NCBI GenBank assembly: GCA_964016875.1
Contig: OZ024721.1
Span: 2,361,001 to 2,425,000, forward strand
Source: Fallopia convolvulus
Taxonomy: Eukaryota; Streptophyta; Magnoliopsida; Caryophyllales; Polygonaceae
Reading direction: 5' to 3'
DNA length: 64,000 bases
Positions within the stretch are counted from its first letter, which is position 1; each line of letters starts with the position of its first letter. The translations under genes and the position numbers were made by a program. The notes below the pieces were generated by a model that worked only from the letters and a program-made list of their open reading frames with translations, was not told the DNA's origin and did not search any database. Shown here in pieces: positions 1-10,117 of this stretch.

Positions 1-733
1 GCGCGCCCCTCTCTGCGCCGACGCACACAACCTTGTGCGTCCTCGGCGTCAAGGAACCTCAAGCCGAGCCCTCGGTACCAACCTTCATCACCTTGGCACC
101 ATCGGACTCAACCCTTGCGCCGGACCCTGGATCGCAACTTGAGGTTCAAGTGCCCATCGCGCGCCAGCGTCCTCGCCAGTGTCGTAGCCCTCACCAGCGC
201 CCTCGCCAGACTCGCCAACGTCGTGTCACGCCTGCGATGGCCTTGTCGGGACACCTCGGTGCCGGCCACGGACGACCTATCCTATTTTCACTATTTTTAG
301 CATGTTTTCTAATTCCGAACATTACTATTGTTGGTTTGACATATTTAGGAAGCCTTTAATGGGCCTTGCGCCGATGGGCTTAGACTTGCGCCATTGGGCC
401 TAGCTTGCATACTAGCCCTAGGCGCGCCTTAGGGTTTTTCATCTCTTTGTTTGTGCCGCACCTATTTATAGGGTGCTATGCTTTGTTTTTTAGATTAGCG
501 CACATTTAGGGTTTAATATACTTGAGGATTGCTCCTTATTTCTCCCTTTGTGCTTGCGCCGCCACTTTAAATTCATCTAAGCTTTCGTGTTTTCGCAATT
601 GTTCTCGTGTGTGCCAACAACTCGATCATTCCAACGGTGATTCGAGTTCCTTCAAGTCTTCCGTCGCGTACTTCGAGACCCACTACTCAAAAAATGCATC
701 GATCCGTCGCATCCCGTAACGAGGGACGCATCA
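1..733 (+). mobile_element. 3' portion of an LTR (LTR retrotransposon cut by window edge)
   Basis: The stretch ends in CA at 733 and is followed two bases later by a tRNA-Met-type primer binding site, which is how a 5' LTR ends in plant LTR retrotransposons. A TATA-like box (TATTTATA, 463-470) lies about 260 bp before the LTR end, in the expected place for an LTR promoter. The first 250 bases are GC-rich and proline-codon-rich by chance, and the short open frames there look non-coding. Internal sequence after the PBS continues only to about 880 before becoming AT-rich, so the element is truncated. The LTR start lies outside the window. Lineage is not determinable here; the PBS would fit Copia or some Gypsy lineages. 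Confidence 0.6.
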
Positions 734-735
734 AC

Positions 736-748
736 TGGTATCAGAGCC
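736..748 (+). other. Primer binding site, tRNA-Met type
   Basis: TGGTATCAGAGCC is the classical plant PBS complementary to the 3' end of initiator tRNA-Met. It sits just inside the CA end of the LTR at 733. Confidence 0.75.
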
Positions 749-890
749 ACGGTTTGAGTAAGTCTCGTTACACCCTTTCTAGTTCATTCTCACACGATCC
801 ATTCCGCTTCTTCAACCCTAGATTCATCCTCCACTTCGTAAACCTCCATCTAGGGCCCGAAATTTTTTTCTTGTTCACGTAAATTACAAA

Positions 891-2522
891 AAAAAAATCA
901 GCCTTGTCCATACTCACTTGATCTATTGATTTCGGTGAAAATTACTGTAATATCCGGTAAAATTCTAAATAAAATAAAATGGATATTTATCCCAATAAAT
1001 TTTTTTTCTCTAAAGTAGAGAATTTAATAATCTTGATAATTTCATATTATATTATGAAGGGTTATAAAAGGTTACTCAAATGACAATTAAGAATTCATTT
1101 AAATATATTAAGCAAGTCAAGTATTTATTTAAATATTTTCTTTTAAAAAGAGAGTTTAATTATTTTTGTAATTTTCTCAATAAATTATAAAAATGTTATA
1201 GAGGATTGTTAAAGTGTAAAAGTTATTCAAATAAAATAGATTGATATAAATTTTGAATTTTATTAATAGTGGAGTGCTACAAGGCTAAAAATAATACAAG
1301 ACAAAATAAATAAAAAGAAGTCAAAAAACGGGATTCGAACCTGAAACCTCTCGCTCCTCTCACACAAACACACACTCATTCCCGTTAGACTATTGTATTT
1401 TGACTACCCAATTCACCACACTTTTAATATTAAACCCTCCTATTTATTTCTTCTTCAAACCAAGTCAATGAAGTCTGATATGAAGTGACGCTCAAAACCA
1501 GTGCACGACCCAAATTTCTTCACTGGAAAAGAAGGGAGGAGAGGCCAGTAAACAAGAGAAGAAGACTAGGGGTCAGGATCTAAGGCCGACGAAGGAAAGC
1601 CAAAACACCAAATTTCTTTAGAAAATATGAACAAAAACTCAACAAAAGGTTGGAATAATAAGGGGCTTTAATTTCAATCCATTTATTGTACAAGAGAGGA
1701 AACAAAACTCAATTTTACAAATCGCAAACCCATAAGTAGTGACATGGCTTTCACAGCAAGGGTTTATACCTTCTCGGCAAGAAAAACGACTGCCTTCGCG
1801 GCAAAGGGTTATTTGTTCATAAATCTGTCCCATATCTCTCTCTAGAACTATAGAGAGGTGGGAGTGTTTGTGTACTAGTTGCTAACTGCTCCATAGTTAT
1901 ATAGTTTTAAGTTAGAGTTTCACTAAACTTATATATAAATTTGTTACACCCACGAGGTCACGACCCAAATTTATCGGCTTATAGACTTTAATACGAATGA
2001 ACACTGCATTTCCTTTTCATCAAAGGTGTCAAAATAATATAAATCCTCTATTCCAACAATAGTATTCCTTATTAGTGTCACACTTAAAATTTAAACACAT
2101 TCACAAATACTAATCTAAAATACTTTAAAAGTCATTTCACAAATTTACATTATTAGTGTATCCCTTGAAAAATCGTTGGTCAATTAAGGTTTCTAGTTTC
2201 ACAAAAATAGTGTAACTAAATCTTGGAAACTTTTTTTTTTCCTTCCTATCGATTTAAGTCTGACCTTTTAAAAAAAAATTAAAAAAATAAAAAAAAATAA
2301 TTATTATTATTATATTTTGGTCAATTAAATCCCAAATAAAGTTACTATACATGCATATTTCATTATTTTGTTTAACACGCATGGAATGAAATTTTGTGTT
2401 TCTTTCTTTTTCTGGTCGAAAGACATTTCTTTTTCTTTTTTTTTTCTCCATATTTTGAAGTCCAAATTCTCAACCCAATAAGAAAGAGGAGAGAAGTAAG
2501 AAGAGGGAAGATCAGGGCGAAA
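891..2522. other. AT-rich intergenic DNA upstream of the presenilin gene
   Basis: No gene is supported. At about 951 a TGTAATATCC string resembles the start of some Gypsy LTRs, and at 1331-1341 GGATTCGAACC is a tRNA B-box-like string as found in some LTRs and in SINEs, so 950-1900 may be an eroded LTR. No matching second copy or TSD was found. A minus-strand open frame of 64 codons at 1639-1833 has no recognisable domain. The last 280 bp before the presenilin ATG contain poly-T and pyrimidine tracts and no clear TATA box. They presumably hold the promoter and 5' UTR. Confidence 0.4.
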
Positions 2523-3815
2523 ATGGAGGGCAGCATCCTGGAGTTCGTCGGCTTGGAGCTCATCGGCGTCATGGCCCCCGTCTCAATCTGCATGCTCCTC
2601 GTCGTCCTCCTCGTCTACTCCCTCTCCCCTTCCTCCTCCTCCGCCGCCGCCACCACCATTGTCACCGCCGCCAACCTCGTCTACAACGAGAGCCCCTCCG
2701 ATTCCACCGCCGATAAGCTCAAAGGCGCTCTCCTCAACGCCGGCGTCTTCGTCCTCCTCATCGCCTCCGTCACCTTCCTCCTCGTCGTCCTTTACTACTA
2801 CAACTTCACCGGATTCCTCAAGTACTACATGCGCCTCTCCGCCTTCTTCATCCTCGCCACCATGGGAGGCTCAATCTTCCTCTCCTTGATCTCGCACTTC
2901 TCCCTCCCCTTCGATGCCTTCACCTGCTTCCTCTCCCTCTTCAATTTCACCGTCGTCGGCGTGATTTCGGTTTTCGCCGGCGCCGGCGTCCCGATCGTCC
3001 TCACACAGGCTTACACCGTCGTCCTAGGGATCGTGACCGCCGCCTGGTTCACTCAATTGCCGGAATGGACGACCTGGACTCTCCTCGTCGCGCTCGCTCT
3101 CTACGATCTCGTCGCCGTCTTGGCCCCCGGCGGCCCGCTCAAGATCCTCGTCGAGTTGTCGCAGTCGAGGGACGACGATCTCCCCGCCTTGGTCTACGAA
3201 GCTCGCCCTACCGTCTCCCATGGCGGTTCTGGCAGCGGCGGCGGGAGGAGATCGAGTAATCTAGGGTTTCTAGTCGGCGGCGTTTCCGATAACGGCTCTG
3301 TCGAGCTCCAAGCCCTACCTTCTTCCTCATCGAGCAACAATCAGATTCAAGCCGAGATCGAGGACAGCGGACTGAGAGAGGAGGATTTCGGAGCGGAGAC
3401 TTCGCCATTGGTGCCTAATTCGAGAAACAGGGAAAGAGAGAGATCGGAGTCTGAGATCGCCGTGGTGGAGGAAGGTTCATCTCCACTTGTAGAGATGATG
3501 GGGATCGGGGGTGCCGGAGAAGCTGATTCCGATGAGATCGCTACAACTAGAGGTATTAAGCTTGGACTTGGTGATTTTGTTTTCTACAGTGTTCTTGTTG
3601 GTAGAGCTGCATTGTATGATCTGATGACTGTTTATGCCTGTTATCTTGCAATCATTTCTGGGCTCGGTTGCACCCTAATTTTGCTGTCTGTGTGCCGGCG
3701 AGCATTGCCTGCGCTGCCGATTTCGATTGCATTGGGGGTTATATTTTACTTCTTGACTAGGTTGTTGATGGAGCCCTTTGTGGTTGGGATTTCTACCAAT
3801 TTGTTGATGTTCTGA
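2523..3815 (+). CDS. Presenilin-like intramembrane aspartyl protease, intronless
   Basis: Presenilin is the catalytic subunit of gamma-secretase, cleaving type I membrane proteins within the bilayer of endomembranes; its substrates in plants are poorly known. The 430-residue protein shows the family hallmarks. The first catalytic Asp is D195 in a YD motif of transmembrane segment 6 (ALYDLVAVLAP), the second is D351 in GLGD, and a PAL motif lies at 396-398 just before the last membrane segment. Hydrophobic segments lie at roughly 13-34, 71-91, 105-125, 137-155, 157-176, 184-201, 346-365, 372-390 and 396-411. A long hydrophilic loop (about 215-342, Gly/Ser/Glu-rich) separates the two Asp half-sites, as in the family. 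An in-frame ATG 43 codons upstream at 2394 lies in a T-rich tract and gives a low-complexity extension. I chose 2523 because MEGSILEFVG matches the start seen in plant presenilins. No intron is needed, like the Arabidopsis homologues. The reading frame is intact. Confidence 0.95.
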   Translation: MEGSILEFVGLELIGVMAPVSICMLLVVLLVYSLSPSSSSAAATTIVTAANLVYNESPSDSTADKLKGALLNAGVFVLLIASVTFLLVVLYYYNFTGFLKYYMRLSAFFILATMGGSIFLSLISHFSLPFDAFTCFLSLFNFTVVGVISVFAGAGVPIVLTQAYTVVLGIVTAAWFTQLPEWTTWTLLVALALYDLVAVLAPGGPLKILVELSQSRDDDLPALVYEARPTVSHGGSGSGGGRRSSNLGFLVGGVSDNGSVELQALPSSSSSNNQIQAEIEDSGLREEDFGAETSPLVPNSRNRERERSESEIAVVEEGSSPLVEMMGIGGAGEADSDEIATTRGIKLGLGDFVFYSVLVGRAALYDLMTVYACYLAIISGLGCTLILLSVCRRALPALPISIALGVIFYFLTRLLMEPFVVGISTNLLMF

Positions 3816-3901
3816 GCACCTATAGAAGGATTAGGCTGAAAGTAAGTTCTGGTTTAGCTCTTGACCCAATTGTATGTCGTGTTTACACAAATTTGTGATT
3901 G
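3816..3901 (+). other. Proximal 3' UTR of presenilin
   Basis: Transcribed 3' flank is expected here. AT-rich, with no further reading frame. Confidence 0.4.
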
Positions 3902-4925
3902 CAGGATCATAGTGAACATAGTTTTGAGAGATTTGAGAAGTAAATGTAGCATGATCTGGTTCAAACTTGATGTTCTGTTAGTTTCTTTTTGAGGGAAAAT
4001 GTGGATGTAAAGACTAAGAATTTAGGTGGACGTCTGACTTGATTTGCCCCAAATTAGTGATTCAAAGTGCTAATGTAAATTGTTTTATATGCTAGTGGTG
4101 TTTCTGATTTCTGGATTGTGTTTATGCTAGTGATGCTTTCCCCTTTCTGAAGAAATATGAATGCTGTAGACTTGAAATAGCAATTGGTTTATCTGTAGAC
4201 TTCTAAATACTGTAGCCTTGAGATAGACATTTGTTTATACTAGTCATGCTATTATTGATCTATAGCTTGGCTATTGATCATTTTTCTTGATTTCGGCTTG
4301 ACAACAAAAGCCATTTGATCACAAATTTAGAAAATGCAAGTATCATGGAGTGGATTTAATCAACTCCTTTTAGCTTGATTGAGCAGGTGATCTTTTGCGG
4401 TGTTTATCTTCCTCTCTTGAGATTCTGATGTACTCAAGAGTAATGGTTTAGATTACTAGATTGATATCTCAGGGCATTATAATAATGAAGGTCCATAATA
4501 TTAACCAAAATCCATTGATGCTCTGAACCCTATAGAATGTGTGCTGCACAAATATGTGACTGCAGGATCATGCATTTTTTCCCCAGGCCAGGCAATCATT
4601 TTTTGAGTGATTTAAACAGTAAATGTTACATGATCTGCTTTTAAACTTTTGTTATGTTTGTTCTGTTTGAGGGTAAATATGGATGCGTTAGATTAAAGAA
4701 CTAGGTGTATTTTCTCCCAAAATATTGATTCAGAAAGTGCCAATATAAAGCATAGTTTCAGTGACTTAGAAAGTAAATGTTACATGATCTGCTTTAAACT
4801 TGATGTTATGTAGTTCTGTTTTGAGGGTAAATATGAATGATACAGATTAAAGAACTAGGTGGATGCTTCACTTGATTTTCTCCCAAAATACTGATTCCGA
4901 AAGTGCCAATGTAAATTCTTGGTTA
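3902..4925. repeat. Three degenerate tandem copies of the presenilin 3' flank
   Basis: Three blocks of about 180 bp share the same order of strings: GCAGGATCAT (first two copies), then AAATGT(A/T)(G/A)CATGATCTG, a TTTGAGGG(A/T)AAAT string, a variant of AAGAACTAGGTGGA, and AAAGTGC(T/C)AATGTAAAT. They start at about 3902, 4564 and 4746. Copies 2 and 3 are closer to each other than to copy 1. Copies 1 and 2 are separated by about 480 bp that is not repeated. Confidence 0.7.
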
Positions 4926-5360
4926 TAACTTCACCATTCTTTTCGGTTTACTACTCAAATTTGCTGAGTTGAATTTGTCTCTCTTGTTGAGATCTTACTG
5001 CACATTGAAGCATAGTGAACTCGGTGTTTTATAATAACGTAGTTGCATAATATTAAGCTCAAAAGTTTTGACTAGCATGACTGAAATGACCCAGTTTGAG
5101 AAGTAGTTTTGTAGTGCTGAATCTGCCTATGGCTTGTTTATGGTATTTAGACAAACACCATTCTATTCTGTTATGAGTCAATTGCACCCGGCCAATTAGC
5201 TTTCAATCTCTGGTTTCTGGGTTTTCATAGATTAAAGAGACAAGGCTGACAAGTTTCTCACAGGCTACTGGAAGTTTGCATCTTATTAGTAGAAAAGTTT
5301 TTGAACACCATTTTCTTGTTTGAACCCCTTGAACAAATAAAAACCTAACCATAAACCTAT
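4926..5360. other. Intergenic spacer between presenilin and MATE-1
   Basis: AT-rich sequence with no ORF, RNA gene or TE terminus that I can support. It includes the 3' flank of the MATE-1 remnant. Confidence 0.4.
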
Positions 5361-6184
5361 TCAAGCATTATCTGAACTCTGATTCGATTCTTTGGGTGAT
5401 TCATGGAGAAATCTCCCAAGCCGCATTGCCGTGGTGTTGTTTACCTGCAAATATGAGGTTCAAGTTACTAATCTGGTTGGAGAATATGAAATTCAGGTTA
5501 GATGCATATCTTTTTTGTTTGTGTGTGCTTGAGATCTTACCTCTTCATTCCAATTGATCCTCCATGTTATTATGACTCGTACGATTACTTGAACTGCCAT
5601 GCCAGCCAGCATCCTGATCCATAGTCCCTACTCAATATCAACGACAATGTTGTAATCCGGAAACAATGTTTGAATTTGCATGAAACTTTTTTGTGCAAAA
5701 AGCTTTCACATGATGGCTTATAATTCATGTACCTTCACGCCAAGTTTAAATACAAACGCGAGCACACATCCAACTGGAATGCCGATGACATAGTAGGAGA
5801 CGATGTTAACTATAGCAACCTTGGCTTGTGAACTGCAACCTATCGCCACCCCTTTGCGTCATGACGAAAGAGTTCGAGATTTAAGAACATTTTAGCCATG
5901 ATATAAGAACAACAAAGGAAACACAAGTGAAAACATTGTATGTATGCTAAACTTGCCTGAAAACACTGCTTGGAAATTGTTAATAAGCATTGTTAAGGCA
6001 AGCAGAACAGAGAGTTTAGATGTTGCCTCAGCAACCTCATCATCACTTGTAATATGAGCGGCCGAAAATGATGCAAACAAGGCAAAATAATATCCCGAGA
6101 GCAATTGACATCCACACGAGAACCTTAACCGAAAACTTTGCAGCTTTGACGTTTCCTCTCCCAAGTTCATTGGAAACTCGTACG
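5361..6184 (-). pseudogene. MATE-1: 5'-truncated, frameshifted MATE transporter gene
   Basis: Only the last four of eight exons remain, in the same order and sizes as the intact paralogs: exon 5 at 5957-6184, exon 6 at 5733-5851 (119 nt), exon 7 at 5541-5627 (87 nt) and exon 8 at 5361-5444, ending in TGA. Exon 5 is 228 nt instead of 239. A net loss of 11 nt near 6050-6062 shifts the frame so that translation stops just after IIFGRSYYK, while the downstream frame still reads SVLLALTML. Splice sites survive, including the GC donor after exon 5. Exon 7 is the most diverged of the four copies. Nothing resembling exons 1-4 is found upstream. About 160 bp further on a Copia LTR begins, so a rearrangement or insertion removed the 5' half. 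Confidence 0.88.
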
Positions 6185-6344
6185 CTAATGGTGTGTAGGA
6201 TTCGATAAGAAGATGATATTATACACGAATTAAGCAATGATTTAAGAAGCGAATTAGGTGAGAAATAAAAGTAAATCCCATTTGTCCCCTCCAAAAAATC
6301 AACGTTGATTAGACATTCATTAAAAAGGATAAAAAAATGACACA

Positions 6345-6501
6345 TGTGTTATAATAATATTATATTTAGATGTACATATGGAATCCCTAGATTTGATCTT
6401 GTACTCTCTTTATAAAAAACCCCTATGGGTGACCTAATAAGATGGAATCTAATCTCTCTCTTTTCGCTCTATTCTCTCTGTTTTCTCTTTAATTTATAAC
6501 A
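6345..6501 (+). repeat. Probable short LTR of the truncated Copia element
   Basis: It begins TGTGTTATAATA, ends TTTATAACA, and contains a TATA-like box (about 6408-6415) and C/T-rich tracts. It is immediately followed by CGTTATCAACACGAATGG, a string that I associate from memory with the LTR/internal junction of a common short-LTR plant Copia group. There is no partner LTR in the window to confirm the borders. Confidence 0.45.
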
Positions 6502-7249
6502 CGTTATCAACACGAATGGCTCGGAATCTCTTGCCATTGTATGTATATTTTTTCTCGTGATTTATTATCAAGTTCGATCTTGCTTTTGCACAAATCACTC
6601 ACGATTTCACGATTCCAATATTTCTTTTTTCTTATTCTCTGTTCGATGTCATCGTATTTTTATGTACTCAATTCCTCATTTTTTTAACGGACAGTTATAC
6701 ATAAATACGTGATTTGTAATCATAAATTCATAAACCTCGTCGTCTCGTTGATTATTATTAAATGCTTCAAATTATGTACTCAATTCTTGATTTTGAAGAA
6801 GTAATTAACAATCGTTTTTTTCCACTTTATTTACCATATACACTTACTGTATATATGTTTTTTATGTATAATATATGATTCTTAGTTGCCTTGCACATTT
6901 ATATTGGTTGATTGTGCTTACAATATGAGGAATACACTCATCACATTTTGTTTGATTCCAATTTTTATGAACTTCATCCAAAAAACTTCTGAGTTAATAA
7001 TCTGTTGGATGGATCGCATGACTTGCTTTTATTGTTTGTAAACACTATTATACTATGTTTGTATTCATCGATATCTTTTATTATCCTTCATTATACATAC
7101 TTAATGACTTAAGCATAAGTCATGTACAATACATGAATTATGCATGATTGAATAAATATATATGATACATGCTGTTATATTTTATTTACATTGATTCAAT
7201 TCTGAAGTCAATTGTTATCTATAATTAATATAGAAATACAATATATCCC

Positions 7250-7960
7250 TTGAAGTGGATGTATTTATAAACAAATTTGTCCCCGGTGAGACAAATTATA
7301 TGAACATATAAAGATAATATTATCCCCGAAGTGATAATTTTTCATAATATTCATTCCCTGAAGTGAATGAAACATTAATATATAATCCCTGAAGTGATTA
7401 TTTCCATTCCTTGAAATAATTGAAGCACCATTGTATTATCCTAATGTGATAATTATTTCCTCCTGAACAGTTAGAATTTACAAATAAAATTATCCCTGAA
7501 GTGATAATCCTCATTCCCTGAAGTGAATGAATTATTTTATTTATTTTATTATCTTATTTATTTAATTGTTCATATATTGTTTATTTATTCATTATTTTCA
7601 TATGCTTAAATTATGTCATGATTATTTTCTCTTGAAGAGTTGAATTTACAATGCAATATTATCCATGAAATGATAATGTACATCGCTCGAAGTGGATGAA
7701 ACAATTGAATCAATCCCCGACCAGAAGTGGATGAATATAATAAAAGTTCCTACTCCTTGGAGTGAGTGGCGATCGTCTCTTGAAGTAAATGCATGATTCA
7801 TGTGCAAATTGAAAAAGAAAAATATCATCTCTAGAAGTAGACGAGAAAGTTCATATGACAATATTATCTCTTGAAGTAGATAATAAAATACCCACATGGA
7901 TATCACATCCTGAAGTATGTGACTAAAAAGTCTCATTGAAATCACATCCTGAAGTATATG
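7250..7960 (+). repeat. Degenerate short-period repeats (CCCTGAAGTGA-type) in the Copia leader
   Basis: A unit close to ATTCCCTGAAGTGAATGA, with variants such as TATCCCTGAAGTGATAAT and CACATCCTGAAGTATATG, recurs many times at irregular spacing of roughly 30-60 bp. Two later near-identical strings, TAAGTATCGTATAGGGTAT, occur at about 7977 and 8025. The repeats are non-coding in the frames examined. Confidence 0.7.
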
Positions 7961-8099
7961 ATTGAAAGATCTTATGTAAGTATCGTATAGGGTATGAGCG
8001 ACAATTTGGAAATGTCGATTAATTATGTAAGTATCGTATAGGGTATCGGGAAGATATATTTGCTTATTCAGTTATCGTAAAAGTCATTGGAGAAGATGA

Positions 8100-8720
8100 C
8101 AATAATCCCCAAACAGTGGAGGAATGTCGACATCGAAATGGTTGGGAAAGCTGGAAAGCAGAATTGGATTCGTCAAAAAGACTACATGTTTTTTGGCCAG
8201 TAGTTCCAACACCAGAAAGTGCAAAATCAGTCTGTTATAACTAGTTGCACAAGGGTTCTCACAAAAAACCTGGAGCGAATTACATGGAAATGTATTCACC
8301 AGTAGTGGATGCAACGACACTCAGGTTCCTTGTTGCTTTAACCGTTGTTGAACGTTTGAAAATGCAACTCATGGATGTGGTAACAAAATACCTATATGAG
8401 TCATTAGTCATCGACATATAAATGAAAATCCCAGAAGGATTGAAAATGCCTGAAGTATTTACTAAGGCAAGGGTTTGTGAATGACCAAATAAGTCCCCAT
8501 GCAGTCGTTGTTGTTCATGTTGATGGTCTAAATATAATTGAAACTCCAGAAGAGGTCCAATTAGCAACTGATTACATGAAAAGAGAATTTGAAATAAAGG
8601 ACTTAGGAATATCAAGTAATGTCTCGGCCTGCAGTTCGAGCATAGAAATGGAATAAAAGATCAATTGAATTTGATGAAAGCACATTCATTAAGTGCACCA
8701 ATAGTACTAAAGTGCTAAGT
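8100..8720 (+). pseudogene. Copia reverse transcriptase fragment, several stops
   Basis: Read on the plus strand, the sequence gives PQTVEECRHRNGWESWKAEL (upstream linker of Copia RT), then YSPVVDATTLRFLVAL and MQLMDVVTKYLY. These match the conserved ETYSPVVDA and LMDVVTAYLYG blocks of Copia RT domain 1. A further piece near 8660 resembles the KSHPLSTPMV block downstream of RT. Stops and frame changes occur between blocks, and the catalytic YVDD region is not recognisable. It is non-functional. Confidence 0.75.
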
Positions 8721-8903
8721 GTGGAAAATGGCTCATTTCGTTGTGTTTTTGCATTTTTCATTAAGTGCTTTTGTTCCATTTTTTTTGCATGACTCTTAAA
8801 AAGTTGTGTTTTTTTTTTCTAGTTGGAACATGTTAGAGCCAGCATATTCCATCCTCCAAGCTTATTTAACTACATTTTTAAAATACTTTCTTTATATCCA
8901 CAT

Positions 8904-9395
8904 TGATGTGATCAAGCCCACCTGAACCCACCTTCCCGACCTGCCTCCACGTCGGCGTTCTGACCAGTGGGCCAGCCTCCAACCTGCCTCCATGTCGGCG
9001 ATATGACTAGTGCGCTCGATCACAAGCCATGGGCTGCAGCCCATGCACCCCAACCTGCAGGAGGATTCACACCTTTTATCCTGCAGGATGTTGGAGGGGG
9101 AATTTGATCCCCTGACCTCCCTTTATCAAGGTGGGATTACCACACTTGATAACCAACTCTGTTGGTTATCAAGTGTGGTAATCCCACCTTGATAAAGGGA
9201 GGTCAGGGGATCAAATCCCCCCTCCAACATCCTGCAGGATAAAAGGTGTGAATCCTCCTGCAGGTTGGGGTGCATAGGCTGCACCTCCCTTTATCAAGGT
9301 GGGATTACCACACTTGATAACCAACTCTACTATTGGTCAGAACGCCGACTCGAGGCAGGCTGAGAAGGTGGGTTTAGGTGGGCTTGATCACATCA
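8904..9395. mobile_element. Foldback (long-inverted-repeat) element, 492 bp, TSD CACAT
   Basis: The two ends are exact inverted copies (TGATGTGATCAAGCCCACCT at the left) and the terminal similarity extends about 60 bp. The element is flanked by a perfect 5-bp direct repeat CACAT (8899-8903 and 9396-9400). Ends of the form TG...CA with a 5-bp TSD suggest integrase-type insertion. The interior is dominated by a separate near-perfect palindrome (9035-9283). After the palindrome a third copy of one arm segment (about 9284-9327) lies in direct orientation. There is no ORF of note. It could be two LTR or SINE units in inverted orientation; the family is not identified. Confidence 0.8.
9035..9283. 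repeat. 122-bp-arm inverted repeat with 5-nt spacer
   Basis: The left arm 9035-9156 and right arm 9162-9283 are reverse complements with two mismatches by eye, separated by CTCTG. On the plus strand the right arm reads like a tRNA-derived promoter: an A-box-like TTATCAAGTGTGG, then GGGGATCAAATCCCCC about 30 bp downstream, resembling a B box. Each arm could therefore be a SINE-like unit; this is inference. Confidence 0.9.
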
Positions 9396-9622
9396 CACAT
9401 CTTTTCAAATTTAAACGGTTGAGCCTTTGTTATTTCTCCATTGTTTAACCGCAATTTTACAATGATCTGAGGATGTGAATGCAAAATGTTGAGTTTTAAT
9501 TTCCGTGAACCACTGAATAATTTGGTCAGATACGAGTGTTCTGTCTAGTTTTTCGTATATATTGTCAATTTTCGTTTTATTCTTTCTCCAGGTAAAGATG
9601 TTCCCTAAAGTGGGTATATCTA

Positions 9623-10117
9623 TCAGGTCACATTCGTTTTGAATTGTATTAGGCGGTCAAATCTTGACTGCTCTGGAACAGCCCCTCCTTTCTTTTCATT
9701 TAGTTGTTGTATTTCATTCAAATCTCCCATCACAATGGTTGGTATTGCCAGACTTTTGATGCAATTAGTTAATTGTTCCCAGAATATTTGTTTATGAGAT
9801 TCTTGTGGTGGAGCATATACAAAACATATTGCAATTACATAGCGAGTTGTCAAGTTGGTATACTTCAATATGATGTATCCGGGTTCTTGTATTAGGAGCT
9901 CCACCGTTTCATTAATTAACTGATGGTCCTTCCAGAGAACAAATAATCCACATGCCCTCCCCAATGCAGGGGACCATATCATATTGTTAAACCCAGACCA
10001 ACGCCATGATTGGTTGGTTGGGGCTACACCCGTTATTGTTTCAGCAATAGCCATAACCTGGATTCTTTCTAACTTACAAAACGAATCTAACTCCGATCCA
10101 GTCAGAAAGATTTCCAT
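9623..10117 (-). pseudogene. LINE endonuclease domain fragment
   Basis: A minus-strand open frame of 164 codons reads as an endonuclease/exonuclease/phosphatase (APE-type) domain of a plant LINE ORF2. Visible blocks are a truncated start (LERIQVMAIAETI, where intact elements have an ETK motif), GRACGLFVLWKDH, ICFVYAPPQESHKQIFWEQL and IVMGDLNEI (the conserved GDFN-type block, with L for F). No reverse transcriptase follows, so this is a short 5' ORF2 piece. It lies in the shared 3' side of MATE-2 and is not a host gene. Confidence 0.8.

Larger units (their letters stand above)
6345..8720 (+). mobile_element. Truncated Ty1/Copia retrotransposon
   Basis: A short LTR-like segment (about 6345-6501) is followed by a long AT-rich leader with degenerate CCCTGAAGTGA repeats and then by a decayed reverse-transcriptase fragment (8100-8720). 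Gag, protease and integrase cannot be recognised, and no second LTR is seen, so this is a deleted relic. It lies between MATE-1 and MATE-2 and is probably part of what destroyed the 5' half of MATE-1. Confidence 0.65.

Noticed and set aside
33..359. 108-codon open frame at the left edge
   Set aside because: It lies within an LTR upstream of a PBS. The proline/arginine-rich translation is a product of GC-rich repeats (CGCCAG...), with no domain.
1331..1341. GGATTCGAACC as part of a tRNA gene
   Set aside because: No acceptor stem, anticodon arm or A box could be fitted around it; more likely part of an LTR or SINE remnant.
2394..2522. N-terminal extension of presenilin from the ATG at 2394
   Set aside because: The 43-residue extension is Phe-run low complexity from a poly-T tract, and the conserved family start matches the ATG at 2523.
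3024..3408. Minus-strand and alternate-frame ORFs across the presenilin gene
   Set aside because: They are shadows of a GC-rich coding sequence; no homology or independent signals.
8280..8615. 111-codon minus-strand ORF
   Set aside because: The plus strand encodes recognisable Copia RT here; the minus-strand frame is its shadow.
9010..9192. 60-codon ORF in the palindrome
   Set aside because: It is composed of inverted-repeat sequence only and has no coding character.
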